Assembly: GCF_001558155.1 (NCBI RefSeq)
Contig: NZ_LOAS01000007.1
Span: 226,234-290,233, forward strand
From: Aliiruegeria sabulilitoris
Lineage (GTDB): Bacteria; Pseudomonadota; Alphaproteobacteria; Rhodobacterales; Rhodobacteraceae
Reading direction: 5' to 3'
Length of the DNA stretch: 64,000 nucleotides
Both the position numbers and the translations under genes were made by a program. This document shows positions 38,403 through 48,988 of the stretch, piece by piece (within the stretch, counting starts at the first letter, position 1; the number at the start of each line of letters is the position of its first letter). The notes under the pieces are model-generated. The model was not told the origin of the DNA and did not search any database. It saw nothing but the letters and a program-made list of their open reading frames with translations.

Positions 38403-39091
38403 CGCCGACGCTCGGCGCGGGGGCGGATTTCCGGGCCGTAGAGATCCAGCCCATGTTCGAGATCCGGGAACTGGGCCAGCACCTCGGCGCGTTGGCGGCT
38501 GTTGCCGGGCAGGGGGCGCAGGGCATTGGCATGCAGCGTCTCGACGGCCAACCCGTCCACTGCGATGAGCGCGTGTTCCTCGGTCATGAGCTGGACATAG
38601 GTCACGGCGCGGGCGGGCGCGGGCTTGATGCCGAGCAGGCCGATCATCTCGCGCGCTTCGATCAACACGCCTGACTTGGGGCCGCCCGGCAGTGTCAGCA
38701 GCAGACCGGCCAGCGGCGACAAGCGGATATCCATCCGCGGGCTTCCGCCGGCAAGGGCGTTGCGCGGCACGGTGACCGGGCCGATCTCGGGCATCTCGGC
38801 CATCTGGGTGGGGCTCAGGGCGCGTTTTCCGATCCAGCGCAGAGGCAGGGCGCCCTTGTCGACGGTCAGGATCAGGTCGCCGGTTTGAAGCTGTCCGGCC
38901 GGTTTCGGACCCTGCGGCGTCATCACCCGCGCCTCGGCGGCGATGGCGGATTGCAGCCACGCCCCGGGCAGGAGCGGCATATCGGGAATGTCGATGCGTG
39001 CCTCGGCGGTCAGCACGAAGGGGCGCGGCGCTGTGCGCGCGGCGTTCACGGGGCGTGCCCGTGCAAAGGCCTTTCCGGAGATGTTCTCCAT
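38399..39091 (-). CDS. Hint (hedgehog/intein)-fold domain protein lacking a visible catalytic Cys
   Basis: 230 residues from the ATG at 39091 (MENISGKAFARARPVN). A Hint_2-like core spans about 50-190: AEARVMTPQGPKPAGQLQTGDL, LPLRWIGKRAL, VTVPRNAL, LRLSP-like and EEHALIAVDGL. In this family the Hint domain normally opens with Cys; here the equivalent start reads SAIAAEARV with no Cys or clear Ser/Thr nucleophile, so self-cleavage is unlikely. Coupled to the RHH gene by GTGA. Confidence 0.8.
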   Translation of the reverse strand: MENISGKAFARARPVNAARTAPRPFVLTAEARIDIPDMPLLPGAWLQSAIAAEARVMTPQGPKPAGQLQTGDLILTVDKGALPLRWIGKRALSPTQMAEMPEIGPVTVPRNALAGGSPRMDIRLSPLAGLLLTLPGGPKSGVLIEAREMIGLLGIKPAPARAVTYVQLMTEEHALIAVDGLAVETLHANALRPLPGNSRQRAEVLAQFPDLEHGLDLYGPEIRPRAERRR

Positions 39092-39238
39092 GCCCTGGCT
39101 CTCTCGCTTTCCTGCCTCGACCCGCCCCTTGGGCGGCAACGTCTTGTGCGCCGTTTGTTATTGCGCAAATCATCGCGCTCACGCTGCGTTTCAGCAAGCG
39201 CGGAGAGGGGAAATGCCGGGTCTTGTGACGATTTTACC

Positions 39239-39433
39239 CTAGTCGTTCGCGGTGTCGTCCGGGTCCAGACGGCCTTGCGCGTGCAGCTTGCTCTCTCGCA
39301 GGGCGTCGTCGCGGGCACGTTTCTTCTCGGCCTTGGGCAGGCCGTGCAGCACCGCGTTTCGGTCCGCCTCTTCGCGGGCCTGCTTCCGGGCCCGCTGCTT
39401 GCGGACCCGGTTGAGATTTATCGGCTTGGCCAA
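39239..39433 (-). CDS. DUF4169 family small basic protein
   Basis: 64 residues, MAKPINLNRVRKQRARK.., very rich in Arg/Lys/Asp. It matches the DUF4169 family, usually encoded just after fumC in Rhodobacteraceae; here it starts two bases beyond the fumC stop. Function unknown. Confidence 0.85.
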   Translation of the reverse strand: MAKPINLNRVRKQRARKQAREEADRNAVLHGLPKAEKKRARDDALRESKLHAQGRLDPDDTAND

Positions 39434-39435
39434 GA

Positions 39436-40836
<1,401 letters not shown>

Positions 40837-41106
40837 GCATATTCCTCCGGGTGAACGTTGCACGCCGTTTAGCCTCCGACGCGCGCGGGGGCAATTGAAC
40901 GGTGCGCCGCAGGGGGCGGTTTGCTGAGAAAGAACGCCGCGAGGCGCCGCCAAAGCCGCTTGTCCGGGGCTGATGCTTCCGGGCCCGGATGATTATCAAG
41001 CCCCTCGGCCTTTGGATGTGCGGCCGGGGCTCTGTTGCTCTCTGTGTTGCGTGCCGGGATGATTTCGACTGCGAATCCAACTCACGCCGAAAACCGCCCC
41101 TCGCGG

Positions 41107-41604
41107 TTACTTCCGGAAGCTGTCGAGGCTCACGATTTCCGCATCGCGCTTCTCGTCTTCGTCGGGTTCGACATCTTCGGCAAGCGGGGCCTCGGGAATG
41201 TTGTCTTCATCCTCGACCTCGGAAAGATAGTCGCCCTCCTCGTCGTCGTCAGAGGAATTCTCGAACCGCAAACCGAACTCCACCGAGGGATCGACGAAGG
41301 TGTAGATCGCGTCATAGGGAATATAGAGCGGCTCGGGACTGTCGCCGAAATTGAGCGTGACCGAGAAGCCTTCGTCCGTGACTTCGAGATTATCGAACCA
41401 GTGCTGAATGACGACCGTCATTTCCTCGGGATAGCGGTCATGCAACCAGTCCGCGATGGCAACATCGGGATGAGTGGTGTCGAAGGTGATGAAGAAGTGG
41501 TGCTGCCCGGGCAGGCCGGACTTGGCGACTTCTCCCAACACATCCTGGATCAGGCTGCGCATGGCCCTGTGCATGAGCTTTCCGTAGTCGATGCCTTGCG
41601 ACAT
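41107..41604 (-). CDS. sspB: SspB-family ClpXP adaptor (alpha type)
   Basis: 165 residues from MSQGIDYGKLMHRAMR. The N-terminal SspB fold binds ssrA tags (HHFFITFDTTHPDV, YPEEMTVVIQHWFDNL); an acidic linker and C-terminal tail (AEIVSLDSFRK) fit the ClpX-docking peptide. It delivers tmRNA-tagged proteins to ClpXP; the tmRNA gene itself lies about 1.1 kb away. Confidence 0.93.
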   Translation of the reverse strand: MSQGIDYGKLMHRAMRSLIQDVLGEVAKSGLPGQHHFFITFDTTHPDVAIADWLHDRYPEEMTVVIQHWFDNLEVTDEGFSVTLNFGDSPEPLYIPYDAIYTFVDPSVEFGLRFENSSDDDEEGDYLSEVEDEDNIPEAPLAEDVEPDEDEKRDAEIVSLDSFRK

Positions 41605-42226
41605 GGGCCTCTGTTTCCTTCTTGTCGTACCACGCGTGATGTTGCGGCCAGCATAATAGATTCGAAGGGGAATGGTAGTCCTCCCCGTTCTGGCGCGTCG
41701 ATGTCGAATCTGACGGGTTTCGGCGTGGAAGGAAACCCGGCGCGCGCGGCTTGCCGCAGCATTTTGCATTTTGTCGGATGGACGAAATTTTTCATGCGCA
41801 TCCTGAGAAAGTCACAGAAAAAGAGCTGCTACATAGTGAAACTCTGGATTTTCTTGCTGAAAGGTAATGTGGCGCGCATCAATCGAAGGTGCCTCGGACG
41901 CGCCTGGGTGCCGGGGCAAACGGCAGGGAGTGTTCATGAAACTCACCCCTCTCGAAATCGACAGTGTCGTTCTTGCACTTGTTGCCTGTTCTTTTGAACC
42001 AGAGCCCATCTATGTCCCGCCGACATACGGCGAGGCGGGTGCGGTCTGTTGCATGACTGTGCGCAAGTTGGCTGTGCTCGAAGTTTCCTGATCGAGCAGC
42101 TGCAGACCGATCCAGCAAGCCAATTCCAGCGGCCTCTCGTTTGGAGGCCACCAGTCATTCTTGCAGCCCCGCAAGAGCCGCTCTTTGCTCCGGCCGAGGA
42201 AACGGAGCCGATACCGCGCTGTTCGC
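41605..42226. other. 622-base gap between sspB and the SnoaL-like gene
   Basis: Apart from the doubtful short lipoprotein at 41937-42091, I see no gene, RNA or clear repeat. The part at 41770-41880 is AT-richer (runs of A and TTTT) and could hold the sspB promoter. Confidence 0.5.
41937..42091 (+). CDS. Possible very short lipoprotein
   Basis: 51 residues, MKLTPLEIDSVVLALVAC.., with an AGGGAG ribosome site six bases before the ATG and a lipobox-like LVAC followed by SFEPEPIYVPPTYGE, a composition common in small Rhodobacteraceae lipoproteins. The signal segment is short and contains acidic residues, so it may be a degraded gene. It lies in the otherwise empty 41605-42226 gap. Confidence 0.35.
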
Positions 42227-42655
42227 TCAGGAAAGCCGCTGGCCGGTCATGCACAGGGCCAGCGCGTTTTCCGGAACCAAGCCCAATTTCTCGAAAAGGC
42301 CCAGAAAATCGAGGCAGTTGAACGCTTCGACAATCCGTCCCTCCACGATGCGGGCTACCATCATGCCACTTCCGGAGATGGTCTGGCCGGTCATCAGAAC
42401 TGTCGCGTCAAACGTGGCCATGACCGAGATCCACTCGTCCTGTTCGACGGTTTTCTCCAGCGTAACCCGCGTCACCTTGAGCTGTTCCAGCAAGGCGGCG
42501 ACGAATTCGTGGAATTCCGCCCCGCCAACCGCGAGATCGGGCATCAGCCCGCTGGCTTCTGCAGTAGAATCGAAAAAGGCTTCGGCTTCCTCCAAGGCTC
42601 CAGCGACCCAGACACGGTCGTAAAAAGCCTGAATCAGTTCCATTTTTCCTGACAT
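42227..42655 (-). CDS. SnoaL/NTF2-like small protein
   Basis: 142 residues, predicted alpha+beta cone: ELIQAFYDRVWVAGALEEAEAFFD, HEFVAALLEQLKV, MVARIVEGRIVEAFNCLDF. This fits the SnoaL-like/ester-cyclase NTF2 superfamily. Ligand and reaction unknown. It lies downstream of ssrA on the same strand. Confidence 0.75.
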   Translation of the reverse strand: MSGKMELIQAFYDRVWVAGALEEAEAFFDSTAEASGLMPDLAVGGAEFHEFVAALLEQLKVTRVTLEKTVEQDEWISVMATFDATVLMTGQTISGSGMMVARIVEGRIVEAFNCLDFLGLFEKLGLVPENALALCMTGQRLS

Positions 42656-42699
42656 TGCGCACCTCTGTTTTGCACAATGCTAGGCCAAGGGCCTGAAAA

Positions 42700-43050
42700 A
42701 ACCCTAAACGGATATTCGCCTATAGGTGGAAAGGTGCAGGTTTCTGTTGCCAGGTACCTGCGAACCCCGCCAGACCTTGCTAGAGGCATGGGCTTAGATT
42801 TCGGTATTGGTCACTGCATTACGCAGCGACGGCCACCGGAGCACGATTGTCATTGGCAATTATGCTTAACGGACCGATAACGGTGGTACCTCACCGAGCA
42901 AAAGCTAACCCCTTTAGACGTCCGTCGATCCTATTTCGGCCCCATGATCCCCCAATGCGGGATTTTTGGTGGAGCCGCCGGGTACCGCCCCCGGGTCCGA
43001 GCCGTTTATTACGAGCGCGTTTATCGCCATATTCCCCGAGGGGACGTACC
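42700..43050 (-). ncRNA. ssrA: Two-piece, circularly permuted tmRNA
   Basis: Read on the minus strand, an acceptor piece comes first and ends CGGCTCC-ACCA at 42967; its T-stem CCGGG/CCCGG has a seven-base loop. A short spacer follows, then the coding piece starts GGGGCCG at 42943 and continues GATCGACGGACG, as in the canonical tmRNA 5' end. GGGGCCG pairs with CGGCTCC over seven pairs with G-U at the third, the alanine identity element. The tag frame at 42857-42822 reads ANDNRAPVAVAA, then TAA at 42821-42819. The order acceptor-then-coding is the alphaproteobacterial permuted form. Outer ends are approximate; a run of T (A at 42697-42703 on plus) may be the terminator. Confidence 0.93.
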
Positions 43051-43158
43051 AAAAGTAAGCGCTTCGGGGCTCCGGTTCAAGCGGCAACTCAGCATCTTTG
43101 CATCCCGGGCACCGAAGGTGTACGCGAAGAGGACCGCAGGCTCTTTCGGAGGACGCCG

Positions 43159-44136
43159 ATGTCCAATGTTTTTTCGTCCAAGAAGCGTTTTCGCGATTTG
43201 AGCGAGGCCGAGATCCTCGCCCTGGCAATTTCCTCGGAGGAAGATGATGGCCGGATCTATCGTAATCTCGCCAGTACGTTGCAGGCCGACTTTCCCTCGA
43301 CCGCTGCCATGTTCATCGACATGGCCGAGGAGGAGGACAATCACCGCCAGCGCCTGATCGACATGTTTCAGGCCCGCTTCGGTGACAATATCCCGCTCAT
43401 TCGCCGCAGCCATGTGGCGGGCTTCTATGACCGAAAGCCGGAATGGCTCACCAAGCAGCTTCCGCTGGCGCGGATGCGCGAGATCGTGGCCGAGATGGAG
43501 TTCGAATCGCGCAGCTTCTACGAGAAGGCCGCGGCCCGGGTGAGCGATGCCGAAACCCGGCGCCTTCTGGGGGATCTGGCAGCGGCGGAGGCCGGCCACG
43601 AACACATGGCCGGCGAGCTGGCCGAGACGCATCTGACGGGGGAGGCCATCGACGAGGAAGACCTTCAGGCGCATCGGCAATTCATCCTGACTTGGGTGCA
43701 ACCGGGACTGGCCGGGTTGATGGACGGTTCGGTCTCGACCTTGGCGCCGATCTTTGCCGCCGCCTTCGCCACTGGCGATACCTGGAACACCTTCCTGGTC
43801 GGGCTCGCCGCTTCGGTCGGCGCGGGCATTTCGATGGGATTCACCGAGGCCGCCTCCGATGACGGCGCGATTTCCGGCCGCGGCAGCCCGCTCAAGCGCG
43901 GCATCGCCTCGGGCGTCATGACCACGCTGGGTGGGCTCGGCCACGCGCTGCCGTACCTGATACCAGATTTCTGGACCGCCACCACGATTGCCGTGTTCGT
44001 TGTCTTCATCGAGCTGTGGTCGATCGCCTGGATCCAGAATAGGTTCATGGAAACGCCGTTCTGGCGAGCCGCGATGCAGGTCGTCCTGGGCGGCGGTCTC
44101 GTTCTGGCCGCTGGTATCCTGATCGGCAGCGGGTAA
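43159..44136 (+). CDS. mbfA: Iron exporter MbfA (ferritin-like + VIT1 domains)
   Basis: 325 residues from the ATG at 43159, six bases after GGAGG; the open frame from 42847 crosses ssrA and is rejected. An N-terminal ferritin-like (erythrin/rubrerythrin) four-helix domain has SSEEDDGRIY and MAEEEDNHRQ metal ligands and MEFESRSFYEKAA; a C-terminal VIT1-like membrane domain (about 175-325) follows. It pumps iron out of the cell. Irr-controlled in other alphaproteobacteria; I did not find a convincing Irr box here. Confidence 0.95.
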   Translation: MSNVFSSKKRFRDLSEAEILALAISSEEDDGRIYRNLASTLQADFPSTAAMFIDMAEEEDNHRQRLIDMFQARFGDNIPLIRRSHVAGFYDRKPEWLTKQLPLARMREIVAEMEFESRSFYEKAAARVSDAETRRLLGDLAAAEAGHEHMAGELAETHLTGEAIDEEDLQAHRQFILTWVQPGLAGLMDGSVSTLAPIFAAAFATGDTWNTFLVGLAASVGAGISMGFTEAASDDGAISGRGSPLKRGIASGVMTTLGGLGHALPYLIPDFWTATTIAVFVVFIELWSIAWIQNRFMETPFWRAAMQVVLGGGLVLAAGILIGSG

Positions 44137-44219
44137 CGCCGCGCCGCAGCAGAAACGCTTGACAGCATCGCGCTCTGGCGCATCCTTTTTCCGAGAATGG
44201 GGAACCGGAGGCAGAGCCG

Positions 44220-44726
44220 ATGATAACGGTCGAGTATGTGCGCCTCATGGCGCGTTATAACATGTGGCAGAACAATGCCTTGATCGCCGCGGCCGAGACA
44301 CTGGATCCGGCGGCACTCAACGCGGATCGCGGCGCCTACTTCGGCTCCATCCTGGCGACCTGCAACCACCTGCTCTGGGCCGATCAGATCTGGATGTCGC
44401 GGCTCAGCGACTGGCAACCGCCAAAGGGCAGTATCCTCGACAGCGTCTCGCTCTGGCCAACCTTGGCTGCGTGGAAGGCCGATCGCATGCGCGCCGATGG
44501 CCGGATCCGCCTCTGGGCGCAACGACTCAGGCCGATAGATCTGCGCGGAAATCTACACTGGTATTCCGGATCGCAGGGTCGGGACATCTCGCGGCCCGTT
44601 GCAACCTGTGTCATGCACATGTTCAATCATCAGACCCATCACCGTGGTCAGGTCCATGCAATGCTGACGGCGGCGGGCGCGACGACGACGGACACCGACC
44701 TGGTGTTCATGCCCGAATACATTTGA
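44220..44726 (+). CDS. DinB family protein
   Basis: 168 residues, four-helix DinB/YfiT fold with the three-His metal site (CNHLLWADQIW and FNHQTHHRGQVHAML). Members act as thiol-dependent transferases or are uncharacterised. GGAGG lies nine bases before the ATG. Confidence 0.9.
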   Translation: MITVEYVRLMARYNMWQNNALIAAAETLDPAALNADRGAYFGSILATCNHLLWADQIWMSRLSDWQPPKGSILDSVSLWPTLAAWKADRMRADGRIRLWAQRLRPIDLRGNLHWYSGSQGRDISRPVATCVMHMFNHQTHHRGQVHAMLTAAGATTTDTDLVFMPEYI

Positions 44727-44771
44727 AACGAGGCGCCGCGAGTTCGGCCCTCTTGCAAGGAGAGTGCCGAG

Positions 44772-45758
44772 ATGCGCGCATTGATCGTGGAAAAGAACGA
44801 AGACGGGAAAACCTCGGCCGGGGTACAGGAGATCGACGAGAGCCGACTGCCGGAGGGGAACGTGACGGTCTCGGTCGAATATTCCACCGTGAATTACAAG
44901 GACGGGCTCTGCATCGGGCCGGGCGGCGGGCTGGTGCGGGAATACCCGCATGTGCCGGGGATCGATTTCGCAGGCACGGTCGAGGCGAGCGATGATGCAC
45001 GCTACAAGCCCGGCGACAAGGTTGTGCTGACCGGCTGGCGCGTGGGCGAGGTGCATTGGGGCGGCTATGCCGAAAAGGCCCGGGTGAACGCCGACTGGCT
45101 GGTTCCGCTGCCCGAAGGGCTCAGCACCAAGCAGGCCATGGCGGTGGGAACCGCGGGTTTCACCTCGATGCTTGCGGTGATGGCGCTGGAAGCCCACGGG
45201 CTGAAGCCGGAAAATGGCGAAGTGCTGGTTACCGGTGCCTCGGGCGGTGTCGGCTCCGTGGCGACGGCGATCCTGGCCAATCTGGGCTATGATGTCGCCG
45301 CCGTGACGGGCCGTCCGGAACAGTCGCAATATCTTGCCAATCTGGGCGCGTCCAAGCTAGTGACACGGGACGAGTTGGCCGAAACGGTCAAGCGACCGCT
45401 GGAGCGCGAGACCTGGGCCGGTTGCGTCGATGCCGTTGGCGGATCGATGTTGGCGCGGGTACTTGGCCAGATGAAATATGGCGCTTCTGTCGCCGCCGTT
45501 GGCCTCGCCGGCGGGGCGCAGCTTCCCACGACCGTCGTTCCCTTCCTGCTTCGGGGCGTGAACCTGCTCGGCATCGACTCGGTCATGCAGCCCTACGAGA
45601 ACCGGCTCGTGGCCTGGGAACGGATCGCCTCCGACCTTCCGATGGAGAAACTGGAGGGGATGATCGTCGAAGCGACGCTGGCCGATCTGCCGAAACTGGG
45701 CGCCGATATCCTCAAGGGGCAGGTGCGCGGACGTGTCGTTGTCGACGTGAACGCCTGA
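44772..45758 (+). CDS. acuI: Acrylyl-CoA reductase (AcuI/YhdH family MDR)
   Basis: 328 residues. MDR fold with VTGASGGVGSVATAILA nucleotide loop and the YhdH/AcuI pattern VNYKDGLCIG, PHVPGIDFAGTV, LTGWRVGEVHWGGYAEK. In Rhodobacter and roseobacters AcuI reduces acryloyl-CoA to propionyl-CoA with NADPH, detoxifying acrylate from DMSP. No DMSP lyase or acuR is adjacent, so a housekeeping detoxification role is likely. Confidence 0.88.
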   Translation: MRALIVEKNEDGKTSAGVQEIDESRLPEGNVTVSVEYSTVNYKDGLCIGPGGGLVREYPHVPGIDFAGTVEASDDARYKPGDKVVLTGWRVGEVHWGGYAEKARVNADWLVPLPEGLSTKQAMAVGTAGFTSMLAVMALEAHGLKPENGEVLVTGASGGVGSVATAILANLGYDVAAVTGRPEQSQYLANLGASKLVTRDELAETVKRPLERETWAGCVDAVGGSMLARVLGQMKYGASVAAVGLAGGAQLPTTVVPFLLRGVNLLGIDSVMQPYENRLVAWERIASDLPMEKLEGMIVEATLADLPKLGADILKGQVRGRVVVDVNA

Positions 45759-46051
45759 GGGGGGGGCGGCAATCACCTCCCGGGTTCTTTCGCCTCAAGG
45801 CGGCCGCGACGAAGGAGTTGCGGCCGTCGGAGGGGGCTCTGCTCCCGCGGCGTATTTGACCCGGAATGAAACCCGGCTTCTTCCCGGAGGGAATGCGCTT
45901 GCCGCAGGTGGGATCACAAGGCTTGCTCCCGCACGCAGAAGATGCGCCTCGCTTGCAGCTTTCCGGGGCGACAGGAAGAATTCAGCCCAAGAGGTGATTT
46001 TTCGCTTGAAGCCTTGGGCGAGGGCCGGTAAATCCCCGCTCACTCTCGGAT

Positions 46052-46126
46052 GCGGGCGTAGCTCAGGGGTAGAGCATAACCTTGCCAAGGTTAGGGTCGT
46101 GAGTTCGAATCTCATCGCCCGCTCCA
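46052..46126 (+). tRNA. tRNA-Gly (GCC), copy 1
   Basis: 75 bases with encoded CCA. Acceptor GCGGGCG/CGCCCGC, D-arm GCTC..GAGC, anticodon arm TAACC-TTGCCAA-GGTTA (GCC), T-arm GTGAG-TTCGAAT-CTCAT. Confidence 0.98.
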
Positions 46127-46131
46127 AGAGA

Positions 46132-46147
46132 GACTGGGAAACCAGTC
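46132..46147. other. GAAA-tetraloop hairpin between the tandem tRNAs
   Basis: GACTGG-GAAA-CCAGTC forms a six-pair hairpin in the 37-base spacer of the two tRNA-Gly genes. It is probably in the common precursor and may guide processing. Confidence 0.5.
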
Positions 46148-46163
46148 ACATAGCCAGTGAAGC

Positions 46164-46238
46164 GCGGGCGTAGCTCAGGGGTAGAGCATAACCTTGCCAA
46201 GGTTAGGGTCGTGAGTTCGAATCTCATCGCCCGCTCCA
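46164..46238 (+). tRNA. tRNA-Gly (GCC), copy 2
   Basis: Identical over 75 bases to the copy 112 bases upstream, CCA encoded. The two almost certainly share one transcript. Confidence 0.98.
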
Positions 46239-46355
46239 CTGGAAATCCTTTCAAGATCGACGCATCGGCCACAACGAACAGCCCCTCTGTTCGTAAGCCC
46301 TTGGAACGGTTTGCGCGCCCCTGTATGGAAGCGCGGTCAAGGATTGGAGTAGGCC

Positions 46356-46943
46356 ATGCGCAAGGCGAAAATCGAACGGGCAACCACCGAGACGAAGATT
46401 TCGGTCGAGATCGATCTCGACGGAACGGGTCGGTATGACTGCAAGACCGGTGTCGGTTTCTTCGATCACATGCTGGAACAACTGGCCCGCCATTCGCTGA
46501 TCGACATGACGATCCGCGCCGATGGCGACCTGCATATCGACGATCACCACACGGTCGAGGATACCGGCATTGCCATTGGGCAGGCGCTGGTCAAGGCACT
46601 TGGCGACAAGCGGGGCATCCGCCGCTACGGCTCCTGCCTGCTGGCGATGGACGACTCGCTGGTGCGCACGGCGCTGGACCTTTCGGCGCGGCCCTATCTC
46701 GTGATGAACATGGATTTCCCGACCGCCAAGATCGGCAGTTTCGACACCGAACTTGTGCGCGAGTTCTTCCAGGCGCTCTCGACCCATGGCGGCATCACCC
46801 TGCATATCGACGCGCTGCACGGGATCAACAGCCACCACATCGCAGAGGCCGGATTCAAGTCTGTCGCCCGCGCGCTGCGGGAGGCGGTGGAGCCAGACCC
46901 GCGCAAATCCGATGAAATTCCGTCCACCAAGGGGATGCTCTGA
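46356..46943 (+). CDS. hisB: Imidazoleglycerol-phosphate dehydratase
   Basis: 195 residues, monofunctional HisB. Metal-binding [11 protein letters not shown] and the second [13 protein letters not shown] motif are present. Sixth step of histidine synthesis. hisH follows after one base; hisA, hisF and hisE, which often follow in this group, are not in the window. Confidence 0.97.
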   Translation: MRKAKIERATTETKISVEIDLDGTGRYDCKTGVGFFDHMLEQLARHSLIDMTIRADGDLHIDDHHTVEDTGIAIGQALVKALGDKRGIRRYGSCLLAMDDSLVRTALDLSARPYLVMNMDFPTAKIGSFDTELVREFFQALSTHGGITLHIDALHGINSHHIAEAGFKSVARALREAVEPDPRKSDEIPSTKGML

Positions 46944-46944
46944 A

Positions 46945-47586
46945 ATGTCGCTGACCGTTGTTGTCGATTACGAGAGCGGGAACCTGCACTCGGCCGAGAA
47001 GGCGTTTCAACGCATGGCGGCCGAGACCGGTGCGGGCGAGGTCATCATCACCGGTCGCCCCGAGGACGTGGCGCGCGCCGATCGGATCGTATTGCCTGGT
47101 GACGGCGCCTATCCGGCCTGCAAGGCGGCGCTGGAGGGGCATTCGGGTCTTGAAGAGGCGATTCAGGAGGCCGTGATCGGCAAGGGCCGCCCCTTCATGG
47201 GGATCTGCATCGGCATGCAGATGATGGCGAGTGTCGGCCGGGAATACCGGGACACGCCCGGTTTCGACTGGATCGCGGGTGAGGTTGTCGCCATCGAGCC
47301 TTCGGACCCGAGCCTGAAAGTGCCGCATATGGGCTGGAACGATCTGGTCGTGTCCGGAACCCACCCGGTTCTCGACGGCATCGTGACCGGCGATCACGCC
47401 TATTTCGTCCATTCCTACCAGGTGCGCGTCGAGAACCCGATCCACCGCCTGGCGCATGTCGATTACGGCGGCGAGGTCACCGCGATCATCGGGCGGGACA
47501 ACATGATCGGTACCCAGTTCCACCCCGAAAAGAGCCAGCGCGCGGGGCTGCGGATGATCTCCAATTTCCTGACCTGGGCACCCTGA
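46945..47586 (+). CDS. hisH: Imidazole glycerol phosphate synthase glutaminase subunit
   Basis: 213 residues from MSLTVVVDYESGNLHS. Class-I glutamine amidotransferase, nucleophile Cys88 in MGICIGMQMM, and the His/Glu pair in TQFHPEKSQ. It supplies ammonia to HisF. The ATG at 46945 lies directly after the hisB stop. Confidence 0.97.
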   Translation: MSLTVVVDYESGNLHSAEKAFQRMAAETGAGEVIITGRPEDVARADRIVLPGDGAYPACKAALEGHSGLEEAIQEAVIGKGRPFMGICIGMQMMASVGREYRDTPGFDWIAGEVVAIEPSDPSLKVPHMGWNDLVVSGTHPVLDGIVTGDHAYFVHSYQVRVENPIHRLAHVDYGGEVTAIIGRDNMIGTQFHPEKSQRAGLRMISNFLTWAP

Positions 47587-47719
47587 CGGAACGACGCGAC
47601 GGCAGGCAACGGTTTTTCGCGGCATGAGCCGGGCGCATCTGCTTGCGGCTGGCCGCACAAAGAGACAGATTGCGGGCCGCGGCAACCACCTGCCGCGGTC
47701 CGTTTCGTCTGGAGGCACC

Positions 47720-48940
47720 ATGCTTGACATCGATTTCGTGCGGCGGCAATTTCCCGCCTTTTCCGAGCCTTCGCTGCAAGGGCAGGCCTTTTTCGAGAAT
47801 GCGGGCGGCTCCTATACCTGCGCGCCGGTGATCGACCGGCTGACGCGCTTTTACCACCAGCGCAAGGTGCAACCCTATGCGCCCTATGCCGCCGCCGAGG
47901 CAGCCGGAGCCGAGATGGACGAGGCGCGCGAACGCCTCGCCGCGATCCTCGGTGTGGAGTTCGACGAGTTGAGCTTTGGTCCGTCGACCACGCAGAACAC
48001 CTTCGTTCTGGCCAACGCGGTGCGGTGCTGGCTGACGCCGGGCGAGGCGATAGTGGTGACCAACCAGGATCACGAGGCCAATTCCGGGCCGTGGCGTCGG
48101 CTGGCCGACGAGGGGATCGAAGTGCGCGAGTGGCGCATCGATGCCGAGACAGGCGCGCTCGACCCGACCGATCTCGACGTGCTGCTGGAGGATGGCAATG
48201 TGCGGCTCGTCTGTTTCCCGCATTGCTCCAACGTGGTGGGCGAGATCAATGACGTGACCGCGATCACCGCGCTGGCCCATGCGGCGGGCGCCTTTGTCGT
48301 GGTCGATGGCGTCTCCTACGCCCCGCACGGGCTTCCGGACGTCGGCAACCTTGGTCCGGATGTCTACCTGTTTTCCAGCTACAAGACCTATGGCCCGCAT
48401 CAAGGTGTGATGGTGATCCGCCGGCAGTTCGGGTTCGAACTGCCCAACCAGGCGCATTTCTTCAACGGAGACACGCTCTACAAGCGGTTCACGCCTGCCG
48501 GGCCGGACCATGCACAGGTGGCGGCCTCGGCCGGGATGGCCGACTATATCGACGCGCTCGCGGCGCATCACGGAATTGGCGGTAGCGCGGTGGAACGCGG
48601 GGCTGGCGTGCATGACCTGATGCGGGCGCATGAGGTCGAACTGATGCAGCCTCTGCTGGACCATCTCGCCGCCCGGAACGATCTGCGCCTGCTCGGCCCG
48701 CGCGACGCCGAACGCCGCGCTCCCACGATTGCCGTCGATCTTGGCCGGAGCGCCGAGGACGCCGCCCGTGAACTGGCCAGGCATGGGATCATGGCCGGTG
48801 GCGGCGATTTTTATGCGGTGCGCCCGCTGGAAGCGCTCGGGGTCAATCCCGATCAGGGCGTCCTGCGGCTCAGCTTCGTGCATTACACCAGCAAGGCGGA
48901 AGTGGATCAGCTCATCGGCGCGCTGGACGCGACCCTTTGA
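47720..48940 (+). CDS. Class-V aminotransferase (cysteine desulfurase-like fold)
   Basis: 406 residues from the ATG at 47720 (GGAGG four bases upstream). PLP-dependent class-V fold; the Schiff-base Lys is probably Lys222 in FSSYKTYGPHQG, with FGPSTTQNT and VDGVSYAPHG cofactor segments. It lacks an obvious desulfurase Cys loop, so an aminotransferase, lyase or epimerase role is open. Confidence 0.87.
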   Translation: MLDIDFVRRQFPAFSEPSLQGQAFFENAGGSYTCAPVIDRLTRFYHQRKVQPYAPYAAAEAAGAEMDEARERLAAILGVEFDELSFGPSTTQNTFVLANAVRCWLTPGEAIVVTNQDHEANSGPWRRLADEGIEVREWRIDAETGALDPTDLDVLLEDGNVRLVCFPHCSNVVGEINDVTAITALAHAAGAFVVVDGVSYAPHGLPDVGNLGPDVYLFSSYKTYGPHQGVMVIRRQFGFELPNQAHFFNGDTLYKRFTPAGPDHAQVAASAGMADYIDALAAHHGIGGSAVERGAGVHDLMRAHEVELMQPLLDHLAARNDLRLLGPRDAERRAPTIAVDLGRSAEDAARELARHGIMAGGGDFYAVRPLEALGVNPDQGVLRLSFVHYTSKAEVDQLIGALDATL

Positions 48941-48988
48941 GCGACAAAGGCGCTTGACCTTTCGCGGCTGAGGGCCAGTTCTCGAAGC

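Noticed and set aside
42847-43158. Upstream extension of mbfA to 42847
   Set aside because: It would be translated through the antisense tmRNA sequence; the ATG at 43159 has a strong ribosome site and the family start.
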